Shown: in pieces, positions 15,620 to 25,500 of the stretch
Layout: the number at the start of each line of letters is the position of its first letter
Position numbering within the stretch: the first letter of the stretch is position 1
Assembly: GCA_017828975.1 (NCBI GenBank)
Contig: JAGAJN010000011.1
Location: 1-64,000, forward strand
Length of the DNA stretch: 64,000 nt
Source of the DNA: Oscillospiraceae bacterium
GTDB taxonomy: Bacteria; Bacillota; Clostridia; Oscillospirales; Ruminococcaceae
Direction of reading: 5' to 3'
The notes under the pieces: generated by a model
What the model saw: the letters and a program-made list of their open reading frames with translations, nothing else
The model's database searches: none
Told to the model about the DNA's origin: nothing
Made by a program: the position numbers and the translations under genes

Positions 15620-17080
15620 ATGAAAAAGACCCTGAGCGGACTGCTTGCAATAGTACTGTGCTGCACAATGTTCGCAGGCTGCAAGAGCACTGATGACTCC
15701 ACAGCTGAGCTGCCTACTCTCCCCGCTGTCACCGAGGAGGAAACAACAGCCGAGACCGAAGTTCCCGAGGTGACGACCACCGAGCAGACTACCACCGAAA
15801 AGGAAACCACCACCGAGGAAGAAACTACTACCGAGGAGGAGACCACCGAGGAGGAAACTACCACCGAGGAAGAAACAACAACCGAGGAGGAAACCACCAC
15901 CGAGGAAACTACCACCACAGCCGAAACCACAACCGCTCCTCCGCAGACGACTACTGCTCCCCCTGCCACCACAACCGCTCCCCCTGCCACCACAACCGAA
16001 GCAACGACCATCACCACCGTTTCCGTTTCGGCTGATGTTACCGCAGACGATGAGCCTTGTGTTCCCGTTATCGTTGACATTCAGAACAGATACGCTTACA
16101 CTCAGCTGAATGCAGAGGAGCAGAAGCTCTATGCCGACATCGTTGACGCTGCAAGACATCTCCGCGGCAGAGTTTCCACAAATGTTGACTCCAAGACATG
16201 GCATAAGGTATTCTCAATGGTATATAACCAGGAGCCTCAGCTGTTCTACCTCAAGTCCACATCATCTCCCGGAAAGCTGAAATATCTCACAGGCGACAGA
16301 GCCGAGATCGCACAGAAATGGGCTTCTATGGAGTCTGTTGCAAACTCTCTGGTAAATACCGCAAACACTAAGTCCACCACCGTTGAAAAGCTCAAGGTGT
16401 TCCACGACTATATCGTTCTCAACAACGGCTTTGCAGAGGACGGCGGATATAACGTCAGCGCATACGGCGGACTTTGCACAGGCGGCCTTCAGTGCGGCGG
16501 TTACGCAAAGACCATGCAGCTGCTCTGCGATAAGGCGGGCATCTACTCAATGGTAGTTATCGGTATCGGAAACAAGGGCGATTCCCACGCATGGAACGTT
16601 GTTTACTGCAATGGCGCTTACTATAACCTCGATACCACCTGGGACGACCCCATTCTGAAAACTCCCGTTGCAAACAACCTGAGATACAGATACTTCCTTA
16701 TCCCCGACGCATGGATACACAACATCACCCATTTCAGCATCAACGAGCTGACCCTCAGCGACGGTACTGTTATCAAGATGTTCACTCCCCCCGCCTGCAC
16801 CAACACAGCAGCAAACTACTACACCATCTACGGCAAGCTGTACAACAATCAGTCCGAGGCTGAAACCGCTCTCTACAACGAAATGATCAATACCGCCAAT
16901 GCAGGCAGACGTGTTGCGGAGGTCAGACTTTCCAACAAGGAGACCTACGAGGCAATGAAGGCTAACCTCAAGACCTACTCCAAGTGGATCAAGGAAGCTC
17001 AGACCACCAACAAGGTCACTACTGTCGGTGCTGCCTGTGACGATACTCTCTGGGTCATTGAGATAGACCTGGCATATTGA
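15620..17080 (+). CDS. Transglutaminase-like lipoprotein 1 of 5
   Basis: A 486-residue secreted lipoprotein: signal peptide with lipobox TMFAGC, then a long stalk (about residues 30-145) built from Thr/Glu repeats (TTTEE) turning into Pro/Ala/Thr repeats, then a transglutaminase-like core. The Cys-His-Asp triad is intact: Cys292 in QCGGYAKT, His323 in SHAWNVV, Asp338 in YNLDTTWDDP. Such domains act as peptidases, amidases or cross-linkers of proteins and cell wall peptides; the substrate here is unknown. A conserved C-terminal domain ends in EIDLAY, almost identical to copy 2. The start chosen gives the normal signal peptide. First of five tandem paralogues. Confidence 0.88.
   Translation: MKKTLSGLLAIVLCCTMFAGCKSTDDSTAELPTLPAVTEEETTAETEVPEVTTTEQTTTEKETTTEEETTTEEETTEEETTTEEETTTEEETTTEETTTTAETTTAPPQTTTAPPATTTAPPATTTEATTITTVSVSADVTADDEPCVPVIVDIQNRYAYTQLNAEEQKLYADIVDAARHLRGRVSTNVDSKTWHKVFSMVYNQEPQLFYLKSTSSPGKLKYLTGDRAEIAQKWASMESVANSLVNTANTKSTTVEKLKVFHDYIVLNNGFAEDGGYNVSAYGGLCTGGLQCGGYAKTMQLLCDKAGIYSMVVIGIGNKGDSHAWNVVYCNGAYYNLDTTWDDPILKTPVANNLRYRYFLIPDAWIHNITHFSINELTLSDGTVIKMFTPPACTNTAANYYTIYGKLYNNQSEAETALYNEMINTANAGRRVAEVRLSNKETYEAMKANLKTYSKWIKEAQTTNKVTTVGAACDDTLWVIEIDLAY
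15740..16010 (+). repeat. Low-complexity Thr/Glu and Pro/Ala/Thr codon repeats in stalk
   Basis: Imperfect tandem copies of ACCACCGAGGAGGAAAC followed by repeats of GCTCCCCCTGCCACCACAAC. They encode the extracellular stalk of transglutaminase-like lipoprotein 1. Repeats of this kind change copy number easily, so stalk length may vary between strains. Confidence 0.85.
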
Positions 17081-17103
17081 TAGAATAAGAAAGGAAATTT
17101 GAA

Positions 17104-18378
17104 ATGAAGAAAAAGCTTACAGCCGTTCTTGCTTTGCTTCTCTCCGCAGCTATTATGTGTACTGCCTGCGGCGGAGAGAAGAACAAGACAGATGACGACA
17201 CACCCGTAGTTATCACAGCTGCGTCCGAAACAGATGCCGAGGGAAATATTGTGACCACCTCTCCCGACAATTCTGCCGACAGCGAAGGAACTACCGCTCC
17301 CACCCGCTCCGAGGAGGAGATGCAGCAGCTGCTCGTCCCCACAGAAACCACCGCTCCCGAGGAACTGGGAACAGTTACCGTAGACATCTCCAAGAGATAT
17401 GCCTATGACACCCTTTCCGATGCGGAAAAGCAGCTCTACAATCAGATCTTCGACGCTGCAAAGATACTCCAGTGGAAGGTCGATACAAATGTTGATGACG
17501 AAACATGGATAAAGGTTTTCGGACTTGTTTACACTCAGGAGCCTCAGCTGTTCTATGTCAACGCCAAAGCTAAAAACGGCAAGATCTCTTACCAGAACGT
17601 TACCAATGACCAGGTAAAGACCATGACTGCCGAGATAAATCAGGTGGCAGACAAGCTGGTCGCCGAGGCAAATCAGCTCCCCACCGTTTATGACAAGCTG
17701 CTCTATTTCCACGACTGGCTCGTGCTTAACTGCTCCTATGAGGACCAGACCGAATTCTGCAAGACCATTTACGGCGCTCTTGTTGAAAAGAAGATACAGT
17801 GTGCAGGCTATGCAAAGACCATGCAGTATCTCTGCGACAAGGCGGGAATTCCCTCTATGATCATCACAGGCGCAGGCGAAAAGGCATCTCACGCATGGAA
17901 TGTAGTCAACATTGACGGCGAATGGTATAACCTGGATTCCACCTGGGACGACCCCACTCTCAAAACTCAGGTAGACAACAACCTCTCCCACAGATATTTC
18001 CTCGTTAAGGACTCCGAGATACACAACATCACCCATTTCAGCATCAATGAGGTAACTCTCAGCACAGGCAGCAAGATCAGATATTTCGATCCTCCCGCTT
18101 GCACAGCTGACAAGTACAACTACTTCACCATGTCCGGCAAGCTTTTTGCAGATCAGGCGTCCGCAGAAGCTGCTCTCAAGGACGGCATGAAGGCAGCTGC
18201 CGACAAAAAGGAACGCTGCGTTGAGGTAAGACTCAGCTCCGCAGATGCTTACAACGCAATGAAGAACAATCTTAAATCCTACTCCTCATGGATAAAGGAG
18301 CAGAATTCTTCGGTGACCTCCGTTTCTGCCGTTACCGATGATGCACTTCAGATCATTCAGATAGACCTGGCTTACTGA
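17104..18378 (+). CDS. Transglutaminase-like lipoprotein 2 of 5
   Basis: A 424-residue paralogue of the preceding gene, starting 23 bases after it with AAAGGAA as ribosome binding site. Signal peptide with lipobox IMCTAC, a shorter acidic Thr/Ser stalk (to about residue 90), then the transglutaminase-like core with intact triad Cys233 (QCAGYAKT), His263 (SHAWNVV) and Asp278 (YNLDSTWDDP). The region from the triad through NITHFSINE and PPACT to the C-terminal QIDLAY is very close to copy 1, suggesting a recent duplication, whereas the stalks differ completely. Extracellular, substrate unknown. Confidence 0.88.
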   Translation: MKKKLTAVLALLLSAAIMCTACGGEKNKTDDDTPVVITAASETDAEGNIVTTSPDNSADSEGTTAPTRSEEEMQQLLVPTETTAPEELGTVTVDISKRYAYDTLSDAEKQLYNQIFDAAKILQWKVDTNVDDETWIKVFGLVYTQEPQLFYVNAKAKNGKISYQNVTNDQVKTMTAEINQVADKLVAEANQLPTVYDKLLYFHDWLVLNCSYEDQTEFCKTIYGALVEKKIQCAGYAKTMQYLCDKAGIPSMIITGAGEKASHAWNVVNIDGEWYNLDSTWDDPTLKTQVDNNLSHRYFLVKDSEIHNITHFSINEVTLSTGSKIRYFDPPACTADKYNYFTMSGKLFADQASAEAALKDGMKAAADKKERCVEVRLSSADAYNAMKNNLKSYSSWIKEQNSSVTSVSAVTDDALQIIQIDLAY

Positions 18379-18397
18379 TATGTCTGATGCCTTGCGC

Positions 18398-18460
18398 CGA
18401 TGCCTATAAACGGTGTCGGCGGCAGGGCTGTGATAGGCTCTCCGAAGCTGCGGAGAGCCG
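18398..18460 (+). other. Two hairpins between transglutaminase genes 2 and 3
   Basis: The 134-base gap contains a hairpin GCCGATGCC/GGTGTCGGC (two G-U pairs) and a perfect nine-pair hairpin GGCTCTCCG/CGGAGAGCC (18436-18459). Neither has a T run, so they look more like mRNA stabilising or processing structures than terminators. Confidence 0.5.
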
Positions 18461-18512
18461 ATCAGAGCCTTTGCCGATTTCCCGAAAACAGCGAATATCG
18501 GAGAGAAATAGC

Positions 18513-19694
18513 ATGAAAAGAACTACCGCACTTTTTGTCGCCTGCGCTTTGCTGCTGTGCGGCTGCTCCAAGACCGAGGACACCCCCGAGTACATCACGA
18601 CTCCTGCGGAAACCTCATCGGAAACAGCCCCCGTATCTTCACAAGCCGAAGAAAGCCCTTACAAAAGCTATGCCTTCGACAACCTGACCGAAACGGAACA
18701 GCAGATATACACCATCATTGCGGACGCAGCCAAAAACCACGAGAAAAAGGCGGTCTTTCCCGAGCCCGTCAAATGGGAGATATGCAGAAAGGCGTATATC
18801 GCCGTTTTCCGTATGGAAACGGATATTTTCTGGCTAAGCTCACTCCTCCGTCCCGCAGAGCCCGAACAATTGGTGTCGGAGCTTTATCTGCATTATGATT
18901 TCACGGAAGAGGAATGTAAAAAAATGTCCGAGGAAATCGAAAATGCGGCGGCAGATGTCCTCAAAAAGGCAGAGGCAATGTCCTCAGATTATGAGAAGCT
19001 AAAGCTTTTTCACGATTTTCTGGTGCTTCGGGTGGATTTCTCCGATGAAAGCGACTACACCACAGGCACTATCTACGGCGGTCTGGTGGGAAAATCGCTC
19101 AAATGCGGCGGATACGCAAAAACCATTCGCTGGCTGTGCGAGCGGGCAGGTATCGAAAACACCATTGCCGACGGAGAAAGCAACGGCGTTTCCCACACCT
19201 GGAACAAGGTCAAATGCGGCGGAAGATGGTACAATCTTGACGCCACCTGGGACGACCCCGTTATCAAGTCAAGCTCCATCAGAAAGGACACCTACATAAG
19301 GTACGACTTTTTCCTTGTGCCCGACAGCGATATTATCGGGCTGACACATACTCTGTCCGAGGAAATTATCAAGTCCCCCGAATGTACCTCCACAAGCGAA
19401 AACTACTTCAACAAGGAACACCTCTGTGCTTATTCGGCAGAAAACGGCATAGAAATGCTGAAAGAGGCGGCTATTCGGTCGGTAAAATCGGGTACCGCAA
19501 ATGCAGAGGTGAGATTTGCATCAAAGGAAGAATATGACATTGCTGTTAAAAAGCTCTTTGACAACGGCGGGATAACACCCGTCCTGAAGGCTGCAAATGC
19601 GGCTGCTGGTGGGAATGTCATCTCGGAGAGCGCATATGCAAGAAGCCTTAACAGCGACCTGCTTATCATAAATGTTTCATTTTCGTATAAATAA
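18513..19694 (+). CDS. Transglutaminase-like lipoprotein 3 of 5
   Basis: A 393-residue paralogue. Signal peptide with lipobox LLLCGC, a short Thr/Ser/Glu stalk (about residues 22-50), then the core with triad Cys198 (KCGGYAKT), His228 (SHTWNKV) and Asp243 (YNLDATWDDP). The C-terminal domain has the same plan as copies 1 and 2 (ends NVSFSYK) but is more diverged. The start at 18513 follows GGAGAG and gives the signal peptide; the frame extends back into the gap hairpins without a plausible start. Extracellular, substrate unknown. Confidence 0.87.
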   Translation: MKRTTALFVACALLLCGCSKTEDTPEYITTPAETSSETAPVSSQAEESPYKSYAFDNLTETEQQIYTIIADAAKNHEKKAVFPEPVKWEICRKAYIAVFRMETDIFWLSSLLRPAEPEQLVSELYLHYDFTEEECKKMSEEIENAAADVLKKAEAMSSDYEKLKLFHDFLVLRVDFSDESDYTTGTIYGGLVGKSLKCGGYAKTIRWLCERAGIENTIADGESNGVSHTWNKVKCGGRWYNLDATWDDPVIKSSSIRKDTYIRYDFFLVPDSDIIGLTHTLSEEIIKSPECTSTSENYFNKEHLCAYSAENGIEMLKEAAIRSVKSGTANAEVRFASKEEYDIAVKKLFDNGGITPVLKAANAAAGGNVISESAYARSLNSDLLIINVSFSYK

Positions 19695-19725
19695 ACCATT
19701 GGCTATACCGTTAAAGAAGGATTGA

Positions 19726-21285
19726 TTGACATTGCGCAAAAGAATACTTGCAGTAATTGCCGCTCTGACGGCTGCTGTTACCCTGTTGACATCCTGTATG
19801 CAGAGAAACGAGCCCGACATTTCAAAGGACCCGCTGCCCAGCCTTACAACAACTGAGTCGGAGACCCTGAGAGCGGAGGTAACTGCCGTTCCTATCGAGG
19901 AAACCTCAACCTCCGAAACCACCGAGGAGACCACTGAAAAGGAAACAACGACTTCCGAAACCACCACCGAGAAAACGGAAAGCAGTTCGGAAACCACCAC
20001 AGTCCCCACAGAGGGCACAAAGGCTCCCGAAACCACACCGTCCACCATAGTAATGACGGTAACTCCCCCCGAAACCGAGGCACCGCCCACAGAAACCACC
20101 ACTGCACCGCCCGAAACAACGGCATCTTCGGAAACGGCGGCTCCTCCCACGGAAACGACCACGGAGCAGACCACCACACTCCCCGAAATAATAACGAAAG
20201 TCCCCGAAACAACTGCCGCAAGTCAGAATCAGTCAAAGGCACAGGTAAATCCCATAACGGGAAAAACCATCATCACCCGTCCGTACAGCTATTACAAGCT
20301 GACCGCCGAGGAACAGGCTGTCTATGACGAGATATATGACCACGCAATGAACCTGGATATAGAGTTCACATTCTCCGAGCCTAAGGATATTGACACCATT
20401 TACAAGATCTATGAGCTTCTTGTAAATGAGGAGATAGAGCTTTTCTATCTGGACAACAAGTTCTATTACTCAGGCACTCCCGCCACAAAAATGAAGCTCG
20501 GCTACACCGACACCAAGCTGAATATCAAAAAGAAAAAACAGGACCTGAACACAGCCACTCAGGAGATACTTGCAAAGGTCACGTCGGGTATGAGCGATTA
20601 TGACATGGTAAAGCTTTTCCATGACGAGATAATCCGCACCTGCGTTTACGACACCGAAGCCACCAACAATATCTACGGCGCTCTGGTGGAAAAACGGACA
20701 ATGTGCCAGGGCTATGCGGGCGCTTTCCTGAGATTGTGCAACCTGACAGGAATTCCCGCCCTAAGCATCACAGGCTCCACCAATGAGCCGCATATGTGGA
20801 ATATGGTCAAGATAGACGGCGAATGGTACCATATCGACCTGACCTGGGACGACCCCGATAAGGAGGATTACCCCGAATTCTGCCGATACGATTATTTCGG
20901 TCTTGACACCGCAACCATCAAAAAGCTACGTACCATCGACAATTACTCCTACTCTCTCCCCGAAGCCACCTCCGACAGATACAACTATTTTGTAAAAAGC
21001 AAGCTGCTGGCGGACAGCTATGAGGGCGCAAAGCTGATGGTAACAAACGAGCTTTACAACTGCGTCAAGGAAAAGGGCTATGGTATCCAGATAAAATGCG
21101 CAACGCCCGAGCTTTTCCGTGAAGTCAGTTCAAAAATGCTCACTGCGTCCAATGCAGACGGATTTGCCATTCTTGAAGAGGTAAATGCCGCAGCGGGAGG
21201 CGGAGTTATCGAAACGGAATCCATCTATTACACTGCCGACGAGGGAACGCTTGTTATCAAGATATATCTGAAATATTTGTCCTAA
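19726..21285 (+). CDS. Transglutaminase-like lipoprotein 4 of 5
   Basis: The longest paralogue (519 residues). Start is a TTG with AGAAGGA upstream; another TTG two codons later is possible. Signal peptide with lipobox LLTSC, then a very long Thr/Glu/Pro stalk (about residues 30-170), then the core. The triad is Cys327 (MCQGYAGA), His356 (PHMWNMV) and Asp371 (YHIDLTWDDP). The MWNMV and YHID forms are shared with copy 5, so copies 4-5 form one subgroup and copies 1-3 another. The C-terminal domain contains EVNAAAGGGVIE, resembling copy 3. Extracellular, substrate unknown. Confidence 0.87.
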   Translation: MTLRKRILAVIAALTAAVTLLTSCMQRNEPDISKDPLPSLTTTESETLRAEVTAVPIEETSTSETTEETTEKETTTSETTTEKTESSSETTTVPTEGTKAPETTPSTIVMTVTPPETEAPPTETTTAPPETTASSETAAPPTETTTEQTTTLPEIITKVPETTAASQNQSKAQVNPITGKTIITRPYSYYKLTAEEQAVYDEIYDHAMNLDIEFTFSEPKDIDTIYKIYELLVNEEIELFYLDNKFYYSGTPATKMKLGYTDTKLNIKKKKQDLNTATQEILAKVTSGMSDYDMVKLFHDEIIRTCVYDTEATNNIYGALVEKRTMCQGYAGAFLRLCNLTGIPALSITGSTNEPHMWNMVKIDGEWYHIDLTWDDPDKEDYPEFCRYDYFGLDTATIKKLRTIDNYSYSLPEATSDRYNYFVKSKLLADSYEGAKLMVTNELYNCVKEKGYGIQIKCATPELFREVSSKMLTASNADGFAILEEVNAAAGGGVIETESIYYTADEGTLVIKIYLKYLS

Positions 21286-21316
21286 TATAACGCACCCATG
21301 AGAGGAGGCGGCTGCA

Positions 21317-22540
21317 TTGATAAACAAACACAAAAGAATAGCCGCCGCACTCTCCGCGGCGGCTTTGACAATATACAGCATGTGCGGCTGTTCGGACAGT
21401 GAGCCGGTGGAGGAAAACAACATCGAAGAGGTGACTGTCATCTCCGACGGGACTCAGGCGGAAACTGCCTACGAAATGCCCCCGCTCAGCGATTATTACG
21501 CAGACTACAACAAATACTCCGACTGGGAGACCCGCTTCGGCTATTTTCAGCTGACCGAGGAGGACAGGAAGATATACGACGCCACCGTTTCCACTATGAA
21601 AAATCTGTCCCCCAAGCTGCCCCTCTACACCGACGAGCGAAATTACAGGCGGATACTTAACCTTATTTCCATTGAACAGCTGGGGATATTCTACCTGAAA
21701 AGCACCTCGGCGTCCCTTGACGACAGGGGGAAATATTTCAATGTGGATTTTTCCTACCGATATTCCTCAACTCAGGTGGAGGAGATGACCAATCTCACGG
21801 AGCTTGAAGCGCAGAATGTGCTTTCGTCCATACCCACGGGAGCGGACGATTACCAAAAGCTTTTGTATATCCACGACTGGCTGGTGAAAAACGTCCGCAA
21901 GGACACCGAGTCGGAATACGCAGCATCGGTTTACGGAACTCTGGTAAAACGGACTGCTCTGTGTGAGGGATATGCAAAGACCTTTTCCTACCTCTGCAAC
22001 CTTTTGGGGATAGAAAATATCATTGTTACGGGCTTTACCGATGTCCCCCATATGTGGAATATGGTCAGGCTGGACGGAAGCTGGTATCACGTCGATGTTA
22101 CCTGGGACGACGTAAACATCGGACTTCCCGACTTTGTGTCATACCAGTTTTTCCTTGTCCCCGATAAGACGGTCAAGGAAAACCGCACCATAGACAGCAC
22201 CATATTTATCCCCCCCGAGGCAAAGGGCGGAGAGTACGAATACTTCATAAAGGAAGGGCTGACGGCAGACGCAGCGGGCGATTTCCCCGAAGTCCTTGCA
22301 AAAAGCATTGTGAAAGCGGTCAGGGAAAACAGCCGCTTTGCCATGATAAAATTCTCGAAAAACGACGAATACATCTTCTTCCTCAACGAGATAAACAACA
22401 GCGACAAGAGCATAAAATCCGCCCTGGAAACTGCAAACGCACAGCTTGCTGAGGACGGCATTTCCGTTGAGATAGAAACCAGGATCAACGCCGACCCGTA
22501 CCGAACAGCGGTATTTATCCTGAAACGGACGGACAGCTGA
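21317..22540 (+). CDS. Transglutaminase-like lipoprotein 5 of 5
   Basis: A 407-residue paralogue starting with TTG after AGAGGAGG. Signal peptide with lipobox-like YSMCGC. It lacks the long Thr-rich stalk: only a short acidic linker leads to the core. Triad Cys216 (LCEGYAKT), His245 (PHMWNMV) and Asp260 (YHVDVTWDDV) is intact. The missing stalk would hold its domain closer to the membrane than those of copies 1 and 4. It lies 31 bases after copy 4 and 11 bases before addB. Confidence 0.86.
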   Translation: MINKHKRIAAALSAAALTIYSMCGCSDSEPVEENNIEEVTVISDGTQAETAYEMPPLSDYYADYNKYSDWETRFGYFQLTEEDRKIYDATVSTMKNLSPKLPLYTDERNYRRILNLISIEQLGIFYLKSTSASLDDRGKYFNVDFSYRYSSTQVEEMTNLTELEAQNVLSSIPTGADDYQKLLYIHDWLVKNVRKDTESEYAASVYGTLVKRTALCEGYAKTFSYLCNLLGIENIIVTGFTDVPHMWNMVRLDGSWYHVDVTWDDVNIGLPDFVSYQFFLVPDKTVKENRTIDSTIFIPPEAKGGEYEYFIKEGLTADAAGDFPEVLAKSIVKAVRENSRFAMIKFSKNDEYIFFLNEINNSDKSIKSALETANAQLAEDGISVEIETRINADPYRTAVFILKRTDS

Positions 22541-22551
22541 AAGGAGCAGCC

Positions 22552-25500
22552 ATGCAAACAAAGCTTACCATTATAACAGGCGGTGCAGGCAGCGGAAAAT
22601 CCACGCTGATGTCAGAAAAGATAAAGCTGGCTGCCGAAAGCGGACGCAGCGTCATTGCCTGTATCCCCGAGCAGTTTTCCTTTGAATATGACCGTATGAT
22701 GTACGAAAGACTGGGCATAAAGCTTTATAATTCCATTGAGGCGGCAGGGTTTTCCCGTATTGCCGCCGATATTTTCGCCAAATTCGGCGGTTCGGGCGGA
22801 CGCTCTGCCGACGACCTGACACGTACCATAATCATACACTGCACCATCTCCCGCCTGAAAAACGAAGGCGCACTCAGCTGCTATTCAAGGCAGGCAGGCT
22901 CCCCCGCCTTTGCCGAAAGCTGCCTTGAAACCATCAAGGAGCTGATGACTGCGGGCATCACCCCCGAAACCCTTATCTCCTTCAGCAGCAACTCGCAGAC
23001 AGACGCAAAGCTGGCGGATATTTCTCTCATATACGCCGAATATGTGAAAGCTCTGGCAGCGTCGGGCTTCAAGGACAGCCATGCGGATATTTACAATGCA
23101 GCCCTGATCGCACGGGAAAAGCTTTTCTTCAAGGATACCGATATTTTCATCGACGAGTTCAAAAGCTTTACAGGAGATCAGTACGAAATGATCGCCGCCA
23201 TGCTTTCCTCTGCCCGTTCGGTAACGGTGGCTCTCTCCGCCGAAAAGCAGCCCAAGAAGAAATACGGGCTTTTTGACACTCCCAATGAAACCGTGTCGTC
23301 ACTGACCGCACTTGCTGAGGAGGTCGGCGCAGATTTGGTGAGAAACCATATTGACGGGACAGTGCGCTTTTGCTCCGATGACCTGCGCTTTCTTTCGGAA
23401 AATATACTTCGTCCCGTCCGAAAAAAATTCTCCGCAGGCTGCGAAAATGTCAAGATCGCCGAGGGTGAGGACATTTACAGCGAAGCCGATTATGTCTGCG
23501 CCGAGATACGCCGTCTGACCGCCGAGGAGGGCTATCGGTTTTCGGATATTGCCGTTGTTTCACGAAATATGCCCGGCTATCGGCCTGTGCTGGAGGGTGC
23601 CTTTGAGCGTTACGGAATTGTGGGCAGCCAAAGCGGAAAGCAGGCTGCGGGGAACCGTCCCGAGGCGGTGTTTACGGCAGCTGCGCTAAAGCTTGCGGCG
23701 GCGTCAGTACCGTCGGCGGAGGATATTCTCCGTCTGCTGAAAACGGGGCTTACGGGATTTTCCGGGGAGGAGATCTCGGAGTTTGAGAACTATATTTATA
23801 CTTTGAGTATAGATGGCAAGCTGTTATCTCAGGAATTTGTCTATAAGTCGGATATGACCGAACTGACCGCCGAAGAATTGGAGGAATTCCTGCCCGAAAA
23901 AATAAGAAAAGCGGTTATGGAGCCGATAGAACGTTTCGCAAACGCCGCCAAGGGAAAAACCGCCGACGAGATATGTATGCTGTTCTGCCGGTATCTCGAA
24001 GAGGTCAGGCTGACAGAAAACACCGCCGCCCTTATCAACCAACTTACAGACAGTGCAGACGGCGTCCCCGATGCAGAAAAGCTCACCGCAGCAAGGGAGC
24101 ATAAGCAGCTGCTGGAGGCTCTGGCAAGATACATATCCGCCATAAGACGTGCGGCAGGCAGCGAAAAATTCACCCTTTCGGATTTCTGCACACTTTTCTC
24201 GGCGGGACTTTCAAAGCTGAAGCTTTCCGAACCGCCCCAGACGCTGGACTGCGTGACTGTGGAGCCTGCGGAAACCGCCCGCCTTGCCGACCCGAAGGTG
24301 ATTTTTATACTGGGAGTAAACGACGGTATCTTCCCCATGCCCGCAAAAGCATCGGGACTGTTCACCGCAAGAGAGCGGACGGAGCTTGAACAAAAGGGTC
24401 TGAAGCTGTCGGGGGACACGGAAGCAAAATCAGCCGAGGAACGGTTCATTGCCTACAATATGATCTCGGCGGCATCGGAAAAGCTGTATCTTACATACAC
24501 CCTTGCCGACGCATCGGGAGCGGCGCAGTACCCCTCCTCCATAATCGGTCAGACCTGCGGAATTCTCGGCATTTCCCCCATAAAAATATCGGAGCTGCCG
24601 CAGCAGTTCTTCGCCACCACCGACAAGGCGGCGTTCTATTCCTATGCCAAAAACATCGAACGGAAGGACACGGAAACAGCTTCCCTGAAAGCCTATCTGA
24701 AAAGCAATCCCACCACCGCCCCGCTGGTGGATTCCCTGGACAGGGCGGGACGGAAAACGCCCCACAGAATAGGCGACGGCAGCGTAACGGCGGAATTTTT
24801 CGGCGACAGCATCTATATGTCCGCTTCAAGCTTTGAAGCCTTTAGCGGCTGCCCCTTTGCATATTTCTGTAAATACTGCCTTGGCATACTCGCAAGACAG
24901 CAGCTTGATCTCCAACCGTCGGTCAGCGGCTCGGCGATACACCACTGCCTGTTCAGACTGTTATCCGCACACCCGAACGATTTCCCCGAAATATCCGCAG
25001 AGATGATGAACAGCGAAATAAAAGCCGCCCTTGCCGAATACCGTGACAGCAGACTGTGCGGCTACTACGGAAAAACTATGCGCTTCAACTCCAATTACAG
25101 CCGTATCTTTGACACGGTGAAAAGTCTGGCGATACATCTTCGGGCAGAACTGGCACAGTCCTCCTTTGTGCCGAAAAAATTTGAATTCCGTGTGAAATTC
25201 CGTCAGCCCGTCGGAGATAATTCCTCCGTATTTTTCAGCGGGATCGCAGACCGCATAGACATCTGGGAAAAGGACAGCCGCAGCAGGTATCTCCGTGTGG
25301 TTGACTATAAGTCGGGCAAAAAGACCTTCAAGCTCACAGATGTCTATAACGGCGTAAATATGCAGATGCTTTTCTACCTTTTTATGCTGACCGATGATGA
25401 ACGGGGCGCCTTTTCCGATGCAGAGCCTGCGGGAGTGCTTTATCAGCCTGCGGGCGTTGTACCGCCTTCTCTGGGACGCTCCGCCGATGATAAGGACATC

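Noticed and set aside
15740..16010. Tandem DNA repeats that might be a CRISPR-like or minisatellite array
   Set aside because: The units follow the reading frame and encode the Thr/Glu stalk; there are no unique spacers of constant length.
15598..16080. Long Val/Ser-rich open frame on the minus strand opposite transglutaminase-like gene 1
   Set aside because: It is the complement of Thr/Glu codon repeats, has no ribosome binding site, and lies fully inside a gene with a clear signal peptide and triad.
18387..18512. Extended N-terminus for transglutaminase-like protein 3
   Set aside because: The extension runs through two RNA hairpins, is Arg/Cys-rich and would bury the signal peptide; the ATG at 18513 has a proper ribosome binding site.
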